This document shows positions 16,678 to 25,710 of a stretch of 64,000 bases of DNA, in pieces. A program made the translations under genes and the position numbers. The notes under the pieces were generated by a model, which saw only the letters and a program-made list of their open reading frames with translations, made no database searches and was not told where the DNA came from. Where the stretch lies: assembly GCF_014385105.1 (NCBI RefSeq), contig NZ_JACRTE010000005.1, positions 1 through 64,000 on the forward strand, given 5' to 3'. How positions within the stretch are numbered: position 1 is the first letter of the stretch; each line of letters opens with the position of its first letter. Source of the DNA: Qingrenia yutianensis. GTDB lineage: Bacteria > Bacillota > Clostridia > UMGS1810.

Positions 16678-17427
16678 CTACATAACAGCGGTGTCGGCGC
16701 GGAATTTGGACGGCGAAACGCCTTTGCGTTTTTTGAAAAAATTGCTGAAATAATATTCGTTTTCAAATCCGCAAACACCCGATATATCCTTAATCGCAAG
16801 ATTTGTGTTAATAAGCAGTTCCTCCGCTCTTTTCATTTTAAGGCGCGCGGTATATTCAAACGGCGTCATACCTGTCTGTGCCTTAAAACGGCGCAAAAAC
16901 TGAACGTACGAAATATTGCCGTTTTCCGCAAGAATATTGAGCGGTTGGTTTCTGAAAAAATCCTCGTTAAGCGTTTTCAACGCGTCGGCAATCAACTTGT
17001 CTTTTATAATTTTTTCACCGCTCAAATTGGTGTTTTCGAATTTATACAAATTCACAATGTCGCTGAAAATGTGCGCCTTATATTCAAAATTATCGCTGTA
17101 AATATCGCCCGAAAGCTTGTTTAAAACGTCTATGTCCGAAAAAATTCTTTCTTTATTTATAAATGTCACTTTGCCGTCAAAAAACGATTTTTCCTCTGAT
17201 TTAAACCTGAAGAGATGAAGTTTAAGCTGTGAATTTACGTTTCGGAAATAATGTTTTCCTTTTTCAAAATACGCGCCCTCACCCGCATTTACGCAAAATT
17301 TTTCCCTGTCACATTCTAAGTCAAAACTTCCGTTTTCAAGCAGTGCGAATATATCCGCCTCGGCGGTGTAGTCGCAGTGGATAAAATTATTTCTCACCGT
17401 CATAACGTATCGCATAAGCTGAACCAT
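16678..17427 (-). CDS. AraC-family transcriptional regulator
   Basis: 249 residues from the ATG at 17427 (GAGGGCGC 5 nt upstream). The N-terminal half is a cupin-like sensing domain; the C-terminal 100 residues carry two helix-turn-helix motifs (LAENGNISYVQFLRRFKAQT, ISGVCGFENEYYFSNFFKK). It is transcribed divergently from the SDR/dehydratase/aldolase operon across an AT-rich 157-bp gap, so it probably controls that operon in response to a sugar acid. Ligand and operator are not identifiable. Confidence 0.85.
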   Translation of the reverse strand: MVQLMRYVMTVRNNFIHCDYTAEADIFALLENGSFDLECDREKFCVNAGEGAYFEKGKHYFRNVNSQLKLHLFRFKSEEKSFFDGKVTFINKERIFSDIDVLNKLSGDIYSDNFEYKAHIFSDIVNLYKFENTNLSGEKIIKDKLIADALKTLNEDFFRNQPLNILAENGNISYVQFLRRFKAQTGMTPFEYTARLKMKRAEELLINTNLAIKDISGVCGFENEYYFSNFFKKRKGVSPSKFRADTAVM

Positions 17428-17584
17428 AGTTTGCGCCCTCTTTTTCAAAATGATAAAATATTATATCTTATATTATAAAATAATATATTCATTTTGGCAA
17501 GTATTTGTTATAAAATAAGCGTATGAGATAACATTTTTATTTTTACAAAAAAATTTAAAATATTATAAAAAGAAGGCGAAAACT

Positions 17585-18349
17585 ATGAACAAAAATGTGC
17601 TTATAACCGCCGGAAGCAAAAATACGGGCTTCGAAATGTGCCGTACTTTTGCAAAAAACGGTTATAACGTTCACCTCACAAGCAGGAGCAAGACCGACGC
17701 GGAAAATGCGTCAAAACGCATTAAAGAAGAATTTCCGAACATTGACGCTTACGGCTATTCGCTTGAGCTTTCGAGCGTTGCGGATATTGAGCGCGCTTTT
17801 GATGAAATCAAGCAAAACACCGAAACGCTTGATGTGTTTGTCGGAAATGCCGCAAACCTCGGCATAGGTCTTGACACGCTTACAGCCGACGAGGAGGGAT
17901 ATGACTCTGTTATGAACGTAAACCTCAAAGGAACTTTTTTCACGTCGCAGTACGCGTCGAAAATGATGCTTAAAAACGGCGGAAGTATCGTTCTTCTCGG
18001 CTCTGTGCAAGGGTGCGGAGCAGTGCGCGGACGCGCGGTTTACGGTGTGTCGAAAGCGGCGATAAACGCATTGAGCAAATATCTTTCGTTAGACCTTGCA
18101 CCGTACAAAATACGCGCAAACTGCCTTATCGCAGGCGCAATTCATACAGACCGCTGGGAAAACGTCGCACCCGCCGAGCTTGAAAAACGCCACGCAAACT
18201 ATCTCACGGGACGCGAGGCAGATATGGAAGAAATCGCAAACGCGGTTTACTTTTTATCAAGCGATTTGTCGGGGAGCATAACGGGAACGTCGCTCACGGT
18301 CGACTCGGGCGTGCTTGTACCGATTTTGCCGTACAACGGCGGAAAATAA
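17585..18349 (+). CDS. short-chain dehydrogenase/reductase
   Basis: 254 residues of classical SDR form. The N-terminal nucleotide motif is ITAGSKNTGFEM, a variant of TGxxxGIG. VGNAANLGIG resembles the NNAG motif, and VYGVSKAAINAL holds the catalytic Tyr and Lys with an upstream Ser (LLGSVQG). It probably interconverts a sugar and its lactone/acid or a keto-acid. It is first gene of an operon with an enolase-superfamily dehydratase and KDPG aldolase, so a role in sugar-acid catabolism is inferred; the substrate is unknown. Confidence 0.8.
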   Translation: MNKNVLITAGSKNTGFEMCRTFAKNGYNVHLTSRSKTDAENASKRIKEEFPNIDAYGYSLELSSVADIERAFDEIKQNTETLDVFVGNAANLGIGLDTLTADEEGYDSVMNVNLKGTFFTSQYASKMMLKNGGSIVLLGSVQGCGAVRGRAVYGVSKAAINALSKYLSLDLAPYKIRANCLIAGAIHTDRWENVAPAELEKRHANYLTGREADMEEIANAVYFLSSDLSGSITGTSLTVDSGVLVPILPYNGGK

Positions 18350-18370
18350 TAATTTATAAGGAGAAAAGTT

Positions 18371-19558
18371 ATGAAAATTACCGATATTAAAACATATACA
18401 ATGGACGCATACCGCACAAACTGGACGTTCATAAAGGTTGAAACCGACGAGGGTTTGTACGGCTGGGGCGAGGCATCGCTCGGAACGCAGGAGGGCGCGC
18501 TCTGCGGATGCGTTGAGGATTTAAAAAGACTTATCACCGGCAGAAATCCGCTTGAAATCGAGAAAATGCGCTTTGAAGTTTACCGCGATATTTACTGGAA
18601 AGGCGGTCCTGTTCTGATGTCCGCGATAAGCGGTATTGAAATGGCAATGTGGGATATTTCGGGCAAATTTTACAATGCACCCGTTCACGCGCTTTTGGGC
18701 GGAAAGGTGCGCGATAAGGTTAAAATGTACGCAAACGCTTGGTTTATCGACGCAAAAGAGCCGGAGGATTTTGCAAAATGCGCGAAAAAGACGGTTGACC
18801 TCGGCGTTAAGGCGCTCAAGTGGGACCCGTTCGGAAAATCGCATATGACCATTGAAAACGACGTTCTTTCAAAGGCGGTTGACATTGTGGGGGCGGTCCG
18901 CGAGGCGGTCGGAAACGGCGTCGACCTTCTCATCGAGTGCCACGGCAGATTTAATCCGTACACCGCGGTTAAAATTTCAAAAGCGCTCGAAAAATTTAAC
19001 ATTTTCCTTATGGAGGAGCCGTGTCCGCCCGACAATTTCGAGGCGCTCGCATATGTAAGAAGCAAGTCGAACATACCGATTTCGGGCGGTGAAAGGGTTT
19101 ATTCGATATACGGTTTTGAGGATTTGTTCGCAAAAGGCGCGGTGGATATTGCACAGCCCGACATTTTCCACACAGGCGGTATTTATGAAAGCAAAAAAGT
19201 TGCGGCAATGGCGGAGGCGAAGCACATTCCCGTGTCGTTCCACAATCCGAGCGGACCGATTTCAAACGCCGCGATTTTGAACCTTGCGGCAACGGTGCCG
19301 AACTTTATTATTCACGAAATTATGCTCACCGACGGCGCGTTCAGAAGGGACATCACAAACGAAAAAATTGTGTTTGAGGACGGATATATTTTAATTCCCG
19401 ACAAGCCGGGCATCGGCATTGAGGTTAACGAAGAAGAAATCGCAAAACACCCGTATGTTCCGCGAAATCTGCGCCATTACACGGGAAATCTCACGTCAAT
19501 ACGCAAAAAAGGCGACGCATTTTTCTATTTTGAGGGCATAGGCGGTGAAAAAAAATGA
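18371..19558 (+). CDS. enolase-superfamily sugar-acid dehydratase, galactonate dehydratase-like
   Basis: 395 residues. The N-terminal capping domain (MKITDIKTYTM, WGEASLGTQEGAL) precedes a TIM barrel with KWDPFGK, the ligand/base pair in LIECHGRF, metal ligands in LMEEP and SGGER, and the catalytic His in SFHNPSGPIS. This arrangement matches galactonate/gluconate dehydratases, which give 2-keto-3-deoxy sugar acids. The next gene, KDPG aldolase, overlaps its stop by 4 nt. The precise stereoisomer used cannot be read from sequence; galactonate and gluconate are the leading options. Confidence 0.8.
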   Translation: MKITDIKTYTMDAYRTNWTFIKVETDEGLYGWGEASLGTQEGALCGCVEDLKRLITGRNPLEIEKMRFEVYRDIYWKGGPVLMSAISGIEMAMWDISGKFYNAPVHALLGGKVRDKVKMYANAWFIDAKEPEDFAKCAKKTVDLGVKALKWDPFGKSHMTIENDVLSKAVDIVGAVREAVGNGVDLLIECHGRFNPYTAVKISKALEKFNIFLMEEPCPPDNFEALAYVRSKSNIPISGGERVYSIYGFEDLFAKGAVDIAQPDIFHTGGIYESKKVAAMAEAKHIPVSFHNPSGPISNAAILNLAATVPNFIIHEIMLTDGAFRRDITNEKIVFEDGYILIPDKPGIGIEVNEEEIAKHPYVPRNLRHYTGNLTSIRKKGDAFFYFEGIGGEKK

Positions 19559-20205
19559 ATAGTACATATGAAATGATAAAAAAACACAAGTTTATCGCGA
19601 TTTTGCGTAACATTCCCGAAGATAAGCTTGAAAACACCGCAAAAGCGCTTTATAACGGCGGTGCAAGGCTTTTTGAAATAACCTTCAATCCGTCCGACCC
19701 CGACACGGTTAAAAAGACGGCAAGGGCTTTTGAGATAATTAAAAACGCGTGCGGAAACGGCATAAGCGTCGGCGCGGGAACGGTTGTAAAGAAAGAATAT
19801 GTTGCCGATGCAAAAAAAATGGGTGCGGAATTTATCGTCGCTCCCAATACCGACCAAGAAGTTATATCGCTGACAAAGGAAAACGGTATGCTTTCAATTC
19901 CCGGAGCGTTTACGCCGAGCGAAATCGTCACGGCGCACAAACTCGGCGCGGATATTGTGAAAATTTTCCCTATAGAACCGCACAATATACCGTACCTTAA
20001 AAACATTCTCTCACCTGTTTCGCACATTCCGTTTATCACAACGGGCGGTGTGAACGAGGACACCGCGGACGAGCTGATGAAAACGGGCGCAGTTGCACTT
20101 GCGGCGGGAGCATCGGTGATACCCGTTTCGGCACTTAACGAAAACAACTTTTTACTCATCGAAGAAAAAACACGGACGCTTATAAACATCATAAAAAACG
20201 CATAA
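19555..20205 (+). CDS. eda: KDPG/KHG aldolase
   Basis: 216 residues with the class I aldolase pattern: IAILRNIPEDK at the N-terminus, the GAGTV loop, FIVAPNTD, and the Schiff-base lysine in ADIVKIFPIE, then FITTGGVN and ALAAGASVI. It splits 2-keto-3-deoxy-6-phosphogluconate (or the galacto form) into pyruvate and glyceraldehyde-3-phosphate. Coupled by a 4-nt overlap to the dehydratase. KDG kinase, needed between the two steps, is encoded alone at 6941. Confidence 0.9.
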   Translation: MNSTYEMIKKHKFIAILRNIPEDKLENTAKALYNGGARLFEITFNPSDPDTVKKTARAFEIIKNACGNGISVGAGTVVKKEYVADAKKMGAEFIVAPNTDQEVISLTKENGMLSIPGAFTPSEIVTAHKLGADIVKIFPIEPHNIPYLKNILSPVSHIPFITTGGVNEDTADELMKTGAVALAAGASVIPVSALNENNFLLIEEKTRTLINIIKNA

Positions 20206-20212
20206 CTTCATC

Positions 20213-20243
20213 AAAACGGCTTGAAAAATCAGGCCGTTTTTTT
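20213..20243 (+). terminator. terminator of the sugar-acid operon
   Basis: AAAACGGC pairs with GCCGTTTT followed by T. Confidence 0.75.
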
Positions 20244-20262
20244 GTAAAAATAACATTTTTAT

Positions 20263-20292
20263 TTGACATAACCGCATATACATTGTTATAAT
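20263..20292 (+). promoter_or_regulatory. promoter of the flippase gene
   Basis: TTGACA (20263-20268), 18-bp spacer, TATAAT (20287-20292). Confidence 0.75.
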
Positions 20293-20326
20293 AAGACAAG
20301 CACACAAAAAAGGGACGTGAAAAAAT

Positions 20327-21958
20327 TTGAGTGAAAACAAAAATCAAACGTTTGTAAAAGGCGCGCTGATACTGGTTGCGGCAAACATACTGGTAAAAGT
20401 CATCGGCGCCGGCTTTAAAATTCCGCTGACGTATATCCTCGGCGAGGAGGGAATGGGACTTTTTTCAACATCATACACCATATACAGCCTCCTTTTCATC
20501 ATAGCGACGGCAGGACTGCCGGTAGCGGTGTCAAAAATGGTGTCCGAAAGCCGAACGCTCGGCAAATTAAGCGAGGTTAAGCTTATTTTAAAAGTAAGCT
20601 TTGCGATACTTTCAGTCATCGGCATAGCAGGATTTTTCATACTGTTCACATTCGCAGAAAAATTTTCGGTTATGCTCAACAATCCGCGCGCGGCGCTCGG
20701 AATTAAGGCAATCGCGCCGGCAATGCTTTTTGTGGCGCTTATGTCCGCGTTCCGCGGATTTTTCCAAGGGCATCAGAATATGTTTCCCACCGCAGCGAGC
20801 GAGGTTTTCGAGGCGCTCGGCAAGCTGATTTTCGGCTACGGACTGGCGTTTTACTTTACATCAACAATCACAAACGATATTGAAAGAATAAATTTCGGCG
20901 CGGCAGGTGCGGTTGCAGGCGTTTCACTGGGCGCGCTTTTGGGATTTGCGGTGCTTTTGATAATTTATCTTTCCAAGCGCAAAACGCTCTACACGGGCGA
21001 AAGCATAAAAGCGCACAGAAACGGCGGAGAAATAGCACGCAAGCTTATATCAATCGCCGTGCCAATAACAATCGGAGCGTCGGTTTTCTCACTCACAAGC
21101 ATAATAGATATGGCAATGATAATGCGCCGTCTTGAGGCGGCAGGGTTTGACCCCGAAACCACCGCGCTTGCGCTCTACGGCTCGTACACAGGCTACGCGG
21201 TGCCGCTCTTTAATATGCCCCCGACGCTTATTTCGTCAATCAGCATAAGCGTTGTGCCGGCAATCGCAGGCGCATATGTCAAAAAGGAACACGGCTTTGT
21301 TTCCGACCTTACAAAAAAATCGGTTAAAATAACGCTTCTTTTCGCGCTTCCGTGCGCAGTCGGAATGTCAACGCTCGCAGAGCCGATTTTAAGGGCGGTA
21401 TACACCAACGCAAACGCGGCGCAGACGCTTTCGATACTTGCAATCGCGATAGTTTTCGTATCGCTGGTTATGCTTACCAACGCAATTTTGCAGTCAATCG
21501 GCAGAGTTAACATTCCCGTTGTGAATATGCTTTTGGGCGGTGTGCTCAAAATTGTGATAAACTACATTCTCGTTGCAAATCCGCAAATCAACATAAGCGG
21601 TGCGCCGATAGGCACAAACGCGTGTTATATTCTAATTCTCACGCTCAACGTTTTCTGGATTGTAAAGCTTATGAAAGTGAAATTTTCGCTTGCGGAATTT
21701 GTGGTTAAACCAGTAATCTGCGTTGCGGCAATGGGCGCGTCGGTCATAGCGGTGATGTCGGTTATGAACGCTTTTGCCGCATCGCCGGGACGTGTTTTCT
21801 ACCTTGCGTTAACGCTTATCTGCATTGCCGCAGGCGCGCTTGTTTACGGCATAATGCTGTTTGTAACGCGTCTTGTCACCTATGACGACGTTTTAATGCT
21901 TCCAAAAGGTGAAAAAATAGCCAATTATATGCTGAAATTCCGCTTAATTAGGCGCTAA
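20327..21958 (+). CDS. SpoVB/MurJ-like polysaccharide flippase
   Basis: 543 residues, about 14 predicted membrane helices. The start (FVKGALILVAANILVKVIGA, then FKIPLTYILGEEGMGLFSTS) is typical of SpoVB/YtgP proteins of the MOP flippase superfamily, which translocate lipid-linked cell-wall or spore-cortex precursors. The start codon is TTG at 20327 with AGGGACGTG upstream. In a spore-former it may act in cortex synthesis, but vegetative paralogues exist, so I leave the symbol blank. Confidence 0.85.
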   Translation: MSENKNQTFVKGALILVAANILVKVIGAGFKIPLTYILGEEGMGLFSTSYTIYSLLFIIATAGLPVAVSKMVSESRTLGKLSEVKLILKVSFAILSVIGIAGFFILFTFAEKFSVMLNNPRAALGIKAIAPAMLFVALMSAFRGFFQGHQNMFPTAASEVFEALGKLIFGYGLAFYFTSTITNDIERINFGAAGAVAGVSLGALLGFAVLLIIYLSKRKTLYTGESIKAHRNGGEIARKLISIAVPITIGASVFSLTSIIDMAMIMRRLEAAGFDPETTALALYGSYTGYAVPLFNMPPTLISSISISVVPAIAGAYVKKEHGFVSDLTKKSVKITLLFALPCAVGMSTLAEPILRAVYTNANAAQTLSILAIAIVFVSLVMLTNAILQSIGRVNIPVVNMLLGGVLKIVINYILVANPQINISGAPIGTNACYILILTLNVFWIVKLMKVKFSLAEFVVKPVICVAAMGASVIAVMSVMNAFAASPGRVFYLALTLICIAAGALVYGIMLFVTRLVTYDDVLMLPKGEKIANYMLKFRLIRR

Positions 21959-22098
21959 ATTAGTGGATTTTGTATAAAAAATCAAAAAATCGGGCGTTTT
22001 TTAAAAAAAAGACTTGCAAAATTCCTGAATTTAATTAAAATATAGTTAAAGGGTAAAATTTGTTTACTTAACTACTATCAGAGAGGTGGAAATTTAAA

Positions 22099-22371
22099 AT
22101 GAATAAGTCAGATTTAATCGCAAATATCGCTGAAAAAAGCGGTCTTACAAAGAAAGATGCAGACAAAGCTTTGAGCGCTGTTATCGACAGCATCACAGAG
22201 GCTTTAAAGGGCGGCGACAAAGTTCAGCTCGTTGGTTTCGGTACATTTGAAATCAGAGAAAGAGCTGCAAGAAACGGTATCAACCCGCTCACAAAAGCAG
22301 AAATCAAAATCCCTGCTACAAAAGTTCCTGCATTCAAAGCAGGCAGCGCTTTGAAAGACGCTGTAAAATAA
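22099..22371 (+). CDS. hup: HU-type DNA-binding protein
   Basis: 90 residues, the full HU length: MNKSDLIANIAEKSGLTKKD, VQLVGFGTFEIRERAARNGI with the DNA-intercalating arm NGINPLTKAEIKIPATKVP, and C-terminal FKAGSALKDAV. It compacts and bends chromosomal DNA. GAGAGGTGG precedes the ATG. Codon use is biased toward common codons, as in highly expressed genes. Confidence 0.95.
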   Translation: MNKSDLIANIAEKSGLTKKDADKALSAVIDSITEALKGGDKVQLVGFGTFEIRERAARNGINPLTKAEIKIPATKVPAFKAGSALKDAVK

Positions 22372-22415
22372 TTTTACCGTTAAAAGGTACGGCGGATTTT
22401 TCCGTCCGAATTAAA

Positions 22416-22453
22416 AGGCATAGGATTTTATACTCCTGTGCCTTATATTTTTG
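22416..22453 (+). terminator. terminator of hup
   Basis: AAGGCATAGGA pairs with TCCTGTGCCTT (one mismatch), followed by ATATTTTT. Confidence 0.7.
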
Positions 22454-22489
22454 CAAAAACAACACATTATATAACAAAGGATGATAAAA

Positions 22490-22732
22490 ATGCGGCTTGA
22501 CAAATATTTAAAAGTTTCGCGTCTTATAAAGCGCCGCACACTGGCGCAGGAGGCTTGCGAAAACGGAAAAATCACGGTTAACGGCAAAGTTGCGAAACCG
22601 TCGGCAAACGTTAAGGAGGGCGACCTTTTGTCGCTTACGTTCGGCGAAAAGGTGATAAACGTAAAGGTTGTGTCGGTTGCCGAGCACGTTTTAAAGCAGG
22701 ACGCCGCCGATATGTACGAAGTAATTCAATAA
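22490..22732 (+). CDS. rqcP: S4-domain RNA-binding protein, RqcP-like
   Basis: 80 residues from ATG 22490 (AAAGGATG upstream; an in-frame ATG three codons earlier overlaps that site). It is essentially one S4 domain: MRLDKYLKVSRLIKRRTLAQ, ENGKITVNGKVAKPSANVK, GDLLSLTFG. RqcP/YabO binds stalled 50S subunits and helps RqcH add alanine tails during ribosome quality control. In Bacillus it sits between hup-type genes and yabP; here too it follows hup directly. Confidence 0.85.
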   Translation: MRLDKYLKVSRLIKRRTLAQEACENGKITVNGKVAKPSANVKEGDLLSLTFGEKVINVKVVSVAEHVLKQDAADMYEVIQ

Positions 22733-22740
22733 AAACAATA

Positions 22741-22766
22741 AAACCGCACTTTTGGTGCGGTTTTTG
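22741..22766 (+). terminator. terminator of rqcP
   Basis: AAACCGCAC pairs with GTGCGGTTT around TTTTG, followed by TT. Confidence 0.85.
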
Positions 22767-22774
22767 CATTTATT

Positions 22775-23821
22775 TTAAGATAACGTTTTTGCAAGCGCAA
22801 TCACTGCCGATATATTCTGCACCGACATTACAACAACAGCGATAACGAATATAAACAGCGTTATGCGCGAATATTTTCGATAAAACTTCTGATGTATAAT
22901 GCTTGCCGAAAATCCCGTAAAAATAAGCGGAAGAAAACAAAGTTCAAGCGCAGGGATATTCTGCGAGAACGCCGACGCAAGCAGGAACACGGGATATGCG
23001 CAGAGTGACGGAACAATGTACCTTTTCACATATTTCGGACATTTGAAAATTCCTATAAAGCTCAACGCGAAAAAGAATGTTGTTTCGCTTTTTAACGCAT
23101 TTAAAATATTCTGCGGTGCAAAATTGTCGAACGCGCCGAGTGCGTCTTTATACATAAAAGAGCAGAAAATATGCATTGCAATGCCGAACACAAGCACCCC
23201 CGACGCGAGCGCAAACGCCTTTGCCGACGACTGATATTTGCGCGCGTCAAGATATGCAGCAATCGGCACGGCATAAAAAACTATGCACAAAAACGGCAAA
23301 TCCACAAACATAAACGCCGATATGAGCGACGCGAGATACCATTTTAAAAAGTAGTCGGTTTTTATAAACATCACGAACATAAAAAGCGACATAAAAAGCA
23401 TTGTTCCGATGTATCCCGACGCGGAAAAGTATGCCAGTGCAAGGCTCGGAAACGCAAAAAACACGCACAGCACAAAAAATGCTTTTTTCTTGGGCGAAAA
23501 CGATGAAAGCGTCAAAAATATGAGATGCGCCGAAAAAAGCACGCACAAAAGCGCGGTAATCTTCCACGCAGTGCCGTCGCTGAAAAGCTTTTCAACCGCG
23601 CCGAGCATATAGCCTGCCGTGTAGATTTTATAAAATTGTTCGTTTTTTTCCGATGTGTCCGCCGGCGGTGCGGTGATTTCGCCTCTTTCAAACCGTGCCG
23701 CCTGCAACAAAAGCGAATTTCCGCATTTGTCGGGCAAAATTCCCGACGGCAGAGCGACGGACAAAACAAGTATCAGCGCCGTTATTAAAACAAAAATATG
23801 CGCCGTAAATTCTCTTTTCAT
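22775..23821 (-). CDS. polytopic membrane protein of unknown function
   Basis: 348 residues with about nine predicted hydrophobic helices. The first is at 7-27, and an outside loop follows (GILPDKCGNSLLLQAARFER, then a polar stretch to ~65). The overall look, with one long loop after helix 1 and many C-terminal helices, resembles GT-C glycosyltransferases, but no DxD or similar motif is convincing. It is monocistronic and convergent with rqcP. I do not assign a function. Confidence 0.6.
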   Translation of the reverse strand: MKREFTAHIFVLITALILVLSVALPSGILPDKCGNSLLLQAARFERGEITAPPADTSEKNEQFYKIYTAGYMLGAVEKLFSDGTAWKITALLCVLFSAHLIFLTLSSFSPKKKAFFVLCVFFAFPSLALAYFSASGYIGTMLFMSLFMFVMFIKTDYFLKWYLASLISAFMFVDLPFLCIVFYAVPIAAYLDARKYQSSAKAFALASGVLVFGIAMHIFCSFMYKDALGAFDNFAPQNILNALKSETTFFFALSFIGIFKCPKYVKRYIVPSLCAYPVFLLASAFSQNIPALELCFLPLIFTGFSASIIHQKFYRKYSRITLFIFVIAVVVMSVQNISAVIALAKTLS

Positions 23822-23860
23822 AATTTATCACCGATTAAATTTTCCGTTTAAAACCGCAGA

Positions 23861-24268
23861 TTAAAAAACAGATGTGCAATGCGGACAGCGCGTTGCTTCA
23901 TACGGAATTTCGCTCATACAGTACGGGCATTTTTTTGTAAGAGGCTTTTCGTCAGCCGTTTTCGGAGTGTGTCCGATTTGTTTGATTTTGCCGATAAGGC
24001 GCACAAACAAAAACACCACAAATGCCATAACGATAAAGTTTATCACCGCGGTGATGAACGAGCCGTATTTTATCGGAACACCGCGCACTGTAAGCACCAG
24101 CGACGAAAAATCCATTTTTGTGAAAAGTCCCAAAACGGGCGACACAATATCGTTAACCAGCGAATTTACAATACTCTGAAACGCCGCACCGATGATAACG
24201 CCGACCGCAAGGTCGATAACATTGCCCTTCATAGCGAAATTTTTGAATTCGTCAAAAAACTTTTTCAT
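23861..24268 (-). CDS. mscL: large-conductance mechanosensitive channel with C-terminal zinc ribbon
   Basis: 135 residues. The MscL core is complete: FFDEFKNFAMKGNVIDLAVG with the gate helix, GAAFQSIVNSLVNDIVSPVL, periplasmic loop and second helix (VINFIVMAFVVFLFVRLI). MscL opens under membrane tension to release solutes during osmotic downshock. After the usual cytoplasmic helix the protein adds CPYCMSEIPYEATRCPHC, a zinc ribbon with two CxxC pairs. This tail is found in a subset of Firmicute MscL proteins; its role is not established. AGGGAGATAG precedes the ATG. Confidence 0.92.
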   Translation of the reverse strand: MKKFFDEFKNFAMKGNVIDLAVGVIIGAAFQSIVNSLVNDIVSPVLGLFTKMDFSSLVLTVRGVPIKYGSFITAVINFIVMAFVVFLFVRLIGKIKQIGHTPKTADEKPLTKKCPYCMSEIPYEATRCPHCTSVF

Positions 24269-24323
24269 ACACCTATCTCCCTTTGCGCTTTTGATTTTAT
24301 TATAATTGTGCGCTTTGGTTTTG

Positions 24324-24824
24324 TCAACATAATTCGAGTTCTTTCATTATAAATTGTGAAATTTTTGAAGTTTCGATATTGAGCGCATATGCAAACTCCT
24401 GATGTATGATTTTCTGCGCCTCGCCGAGCACGCGCTCGTCTGCAAGATGAAGCTTTTTGCCTATTTTTTCAAGGCTTTTCTGCTTTTCGCAGATTGTGAT
24501 TATAAGATTTATTATTTCGTGCCTGTCACCGCCCTTGAGCACTTTTTTAAACGCGTCCTTGCGCGCCGCGTCACCGTCTACCCAGAGGCTTTTATTAACA
24601 TCTACCGAGCGGATAAGCGAAATTATTTCGTCTTTTTCAAGCACCTTTTTAAGCGTGATTTTCTCACTGTCAACCGGTGAATGAATGACCTGACGCGAGT
24701 CGTACACTGGCGCAAGAACATAAAAATCCTTTTTACCCAAACCCGCAAAATTTTCGCTTTTAATCTCTTTTACCGTGCATACGCCCGCAGTGGGGTGAAG
24801 TACGGTATCGCCCGTTTTATACAT
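24324..24824 (-). CDS. CarD-family transcription regulator
   Basis: 166 residues. The N-terminal RNA-polymerase-interacting domain reads YKTGDTVLHPTAGVCTVKEI and YVLAPVYDSRQVIHSPVD; the C-terminal half is helical. CarD/CdnL proteins bind the polymerase beta subunit and stabilise open complexes, especially at rRNA promoters. The 5' leader contains a terminator-like hairpin (24857-24894) between promoter and start codon, suggesting attenuation. Confidence 0.88.
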   Translation of the reverse strand: MYKTGDTVLHPTAGVCTVKEIKSENFAGLGKKDFYVLAPVYDSRQVIHSPVDSEKITLKKVLEKDEIISLIRSVDVNKSLWVDGDAARKDAFKKVLKGGDRHEIINLIITICEKQKSLEKIGKKLHLADERVLGEAQKIIHQEFAYALNIETSKISQFIMKELELC

Positions 24825-24856
24825 TGTATCTGATTCCTTTCGATGTTGTAAATTTT

Positions 24857-24894
24857 AAAAAACGTGCAATTTGCCGCAACAAGCAAACTGCACG
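24857..24894 (-). terminator. leader terminator or attenuator before the CarD gene
   Basis: CGTGCAGTTTGC pairs with GCAAATTGCACG on the minus strand and is followed by six T. It lies between the promoter (24917-24945) and the CarD start, so transcription must read through it. Confidence 0.65.
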
Positions 24895-24916
24895 CTGTAT
24901 GGTTTCCACAATGTAT

Positions 24917-24945
24917 ATTATACAATATTTTGTCGAAAAAAGCAA
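24917..24945 (-). promoter_or_regulatory. promoter of the CarD gene
   Basis: Minus-strand TTGCTT (24940-24945), 17-bp spacer, TATAAT (24917-24922). Confidence 0.6.
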
Positions 24946-24961
24946 TAACTTTTTTGGAAAA

Positions 24962-25708
24962 TTATCTCAAAACCCTTTCCAAAAACTTTACGGTACGCTC
25001 GTTCTTCGGGTTTTCCAATACGTCATTCGGGCTTCCCTGCTCGATTATGTAACCGCCGTCCATAAATATGACGTGCGACGCAACCTCTTTTGCAAAGGCA
25101 ATTTCGTGGGTTACGACGAGCATAGTCATTTTCTTGTCCGCAAGCTTCTTCATAACATTCAAAACCTCGCCCGTAAGCTCGGGGTCGAGCGCGCTCGTCG
25201 GCTCGTCGAACAGCATAAGCTTGGGGTTCATTGCAAGTGCGCGCGCAATGGCAACCCTCTGTTGCTGACCGCCTGACAGGTTGCACGGATATTCGTTTAT
25301 TTTCTCCGACAGCCCCACGTCGGCGAGAAGCCTTTCCGCCTCCGCTTCGGCGTCCTTTTGCGCAATTTTGTTAACGATAACCGGCGCCTCGGTGATGTTT
25401 TCTATAACGCTTTTGTGCGGAAACAGGTTAAACTGCTGAAAAACCATTCCCATTTTGCTGATAATCGGGCGCAGTTCCTTGTCTTTTTTGTATTTTCCGT
25501 TTTCGGCTATGATTTCGCCGTCAAATTCAATACTTCCGCCGTCTATGGTTTCAAGTTTGTTAAGACAGCGCAGAAAAGTGCTTTTTCCCGAACCCGACGG
25601 TCCGATAACCGCCACGGTTTCGCCCTTTTCAACGCTCAAATCTATGCCTTTCAAAACCTCGTTTGCACCAAAACTTTTTTTAATATTTTCCGCTTTTAAA
25701 ATAGCCAT
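24962..25708 (-). CDS. polar amino-acid ABC transporter ATPase
   Basis: 248 residues from the ATG at 25708 (AGAGGT 5 nt upstream). Walker A GPSGSGKST, Q-loop MVFQQFNLFPH, signature LSGGQQQRVAIARAL, Walker B LMLFDEPTSALDPE and switch VVTHEIAFAKE place it in the GlnQ/HisP group. It powers uptake with the permease whose stop codon overlaps its start by a few bases and the binding protein encoded upstream. Confidence 0.92.
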   Translation of the reverse strand: MAILKAENIKKSFGANEVLKGIDLSVEKGETVAVIGPSGSGKSTFLRCLNKLETIDGGSIEFDGEIIAENGKYKKDKELRPIISKMGMVFQQFNLFPHKSVIENITEAPVIVNKIAQKDAEAEAERLLADVGLSEKINEYPCNLSGGQQQRVAIARALAMNPKLMLFDEPTSALDPELTGEVLNVMKKLADKKMTMLVVTHEIAFAKEVASHVIFMDGGYIIEQGSPNDVLENPKNERTVKFLERVLR

Positions 25709-25710
25709 AA

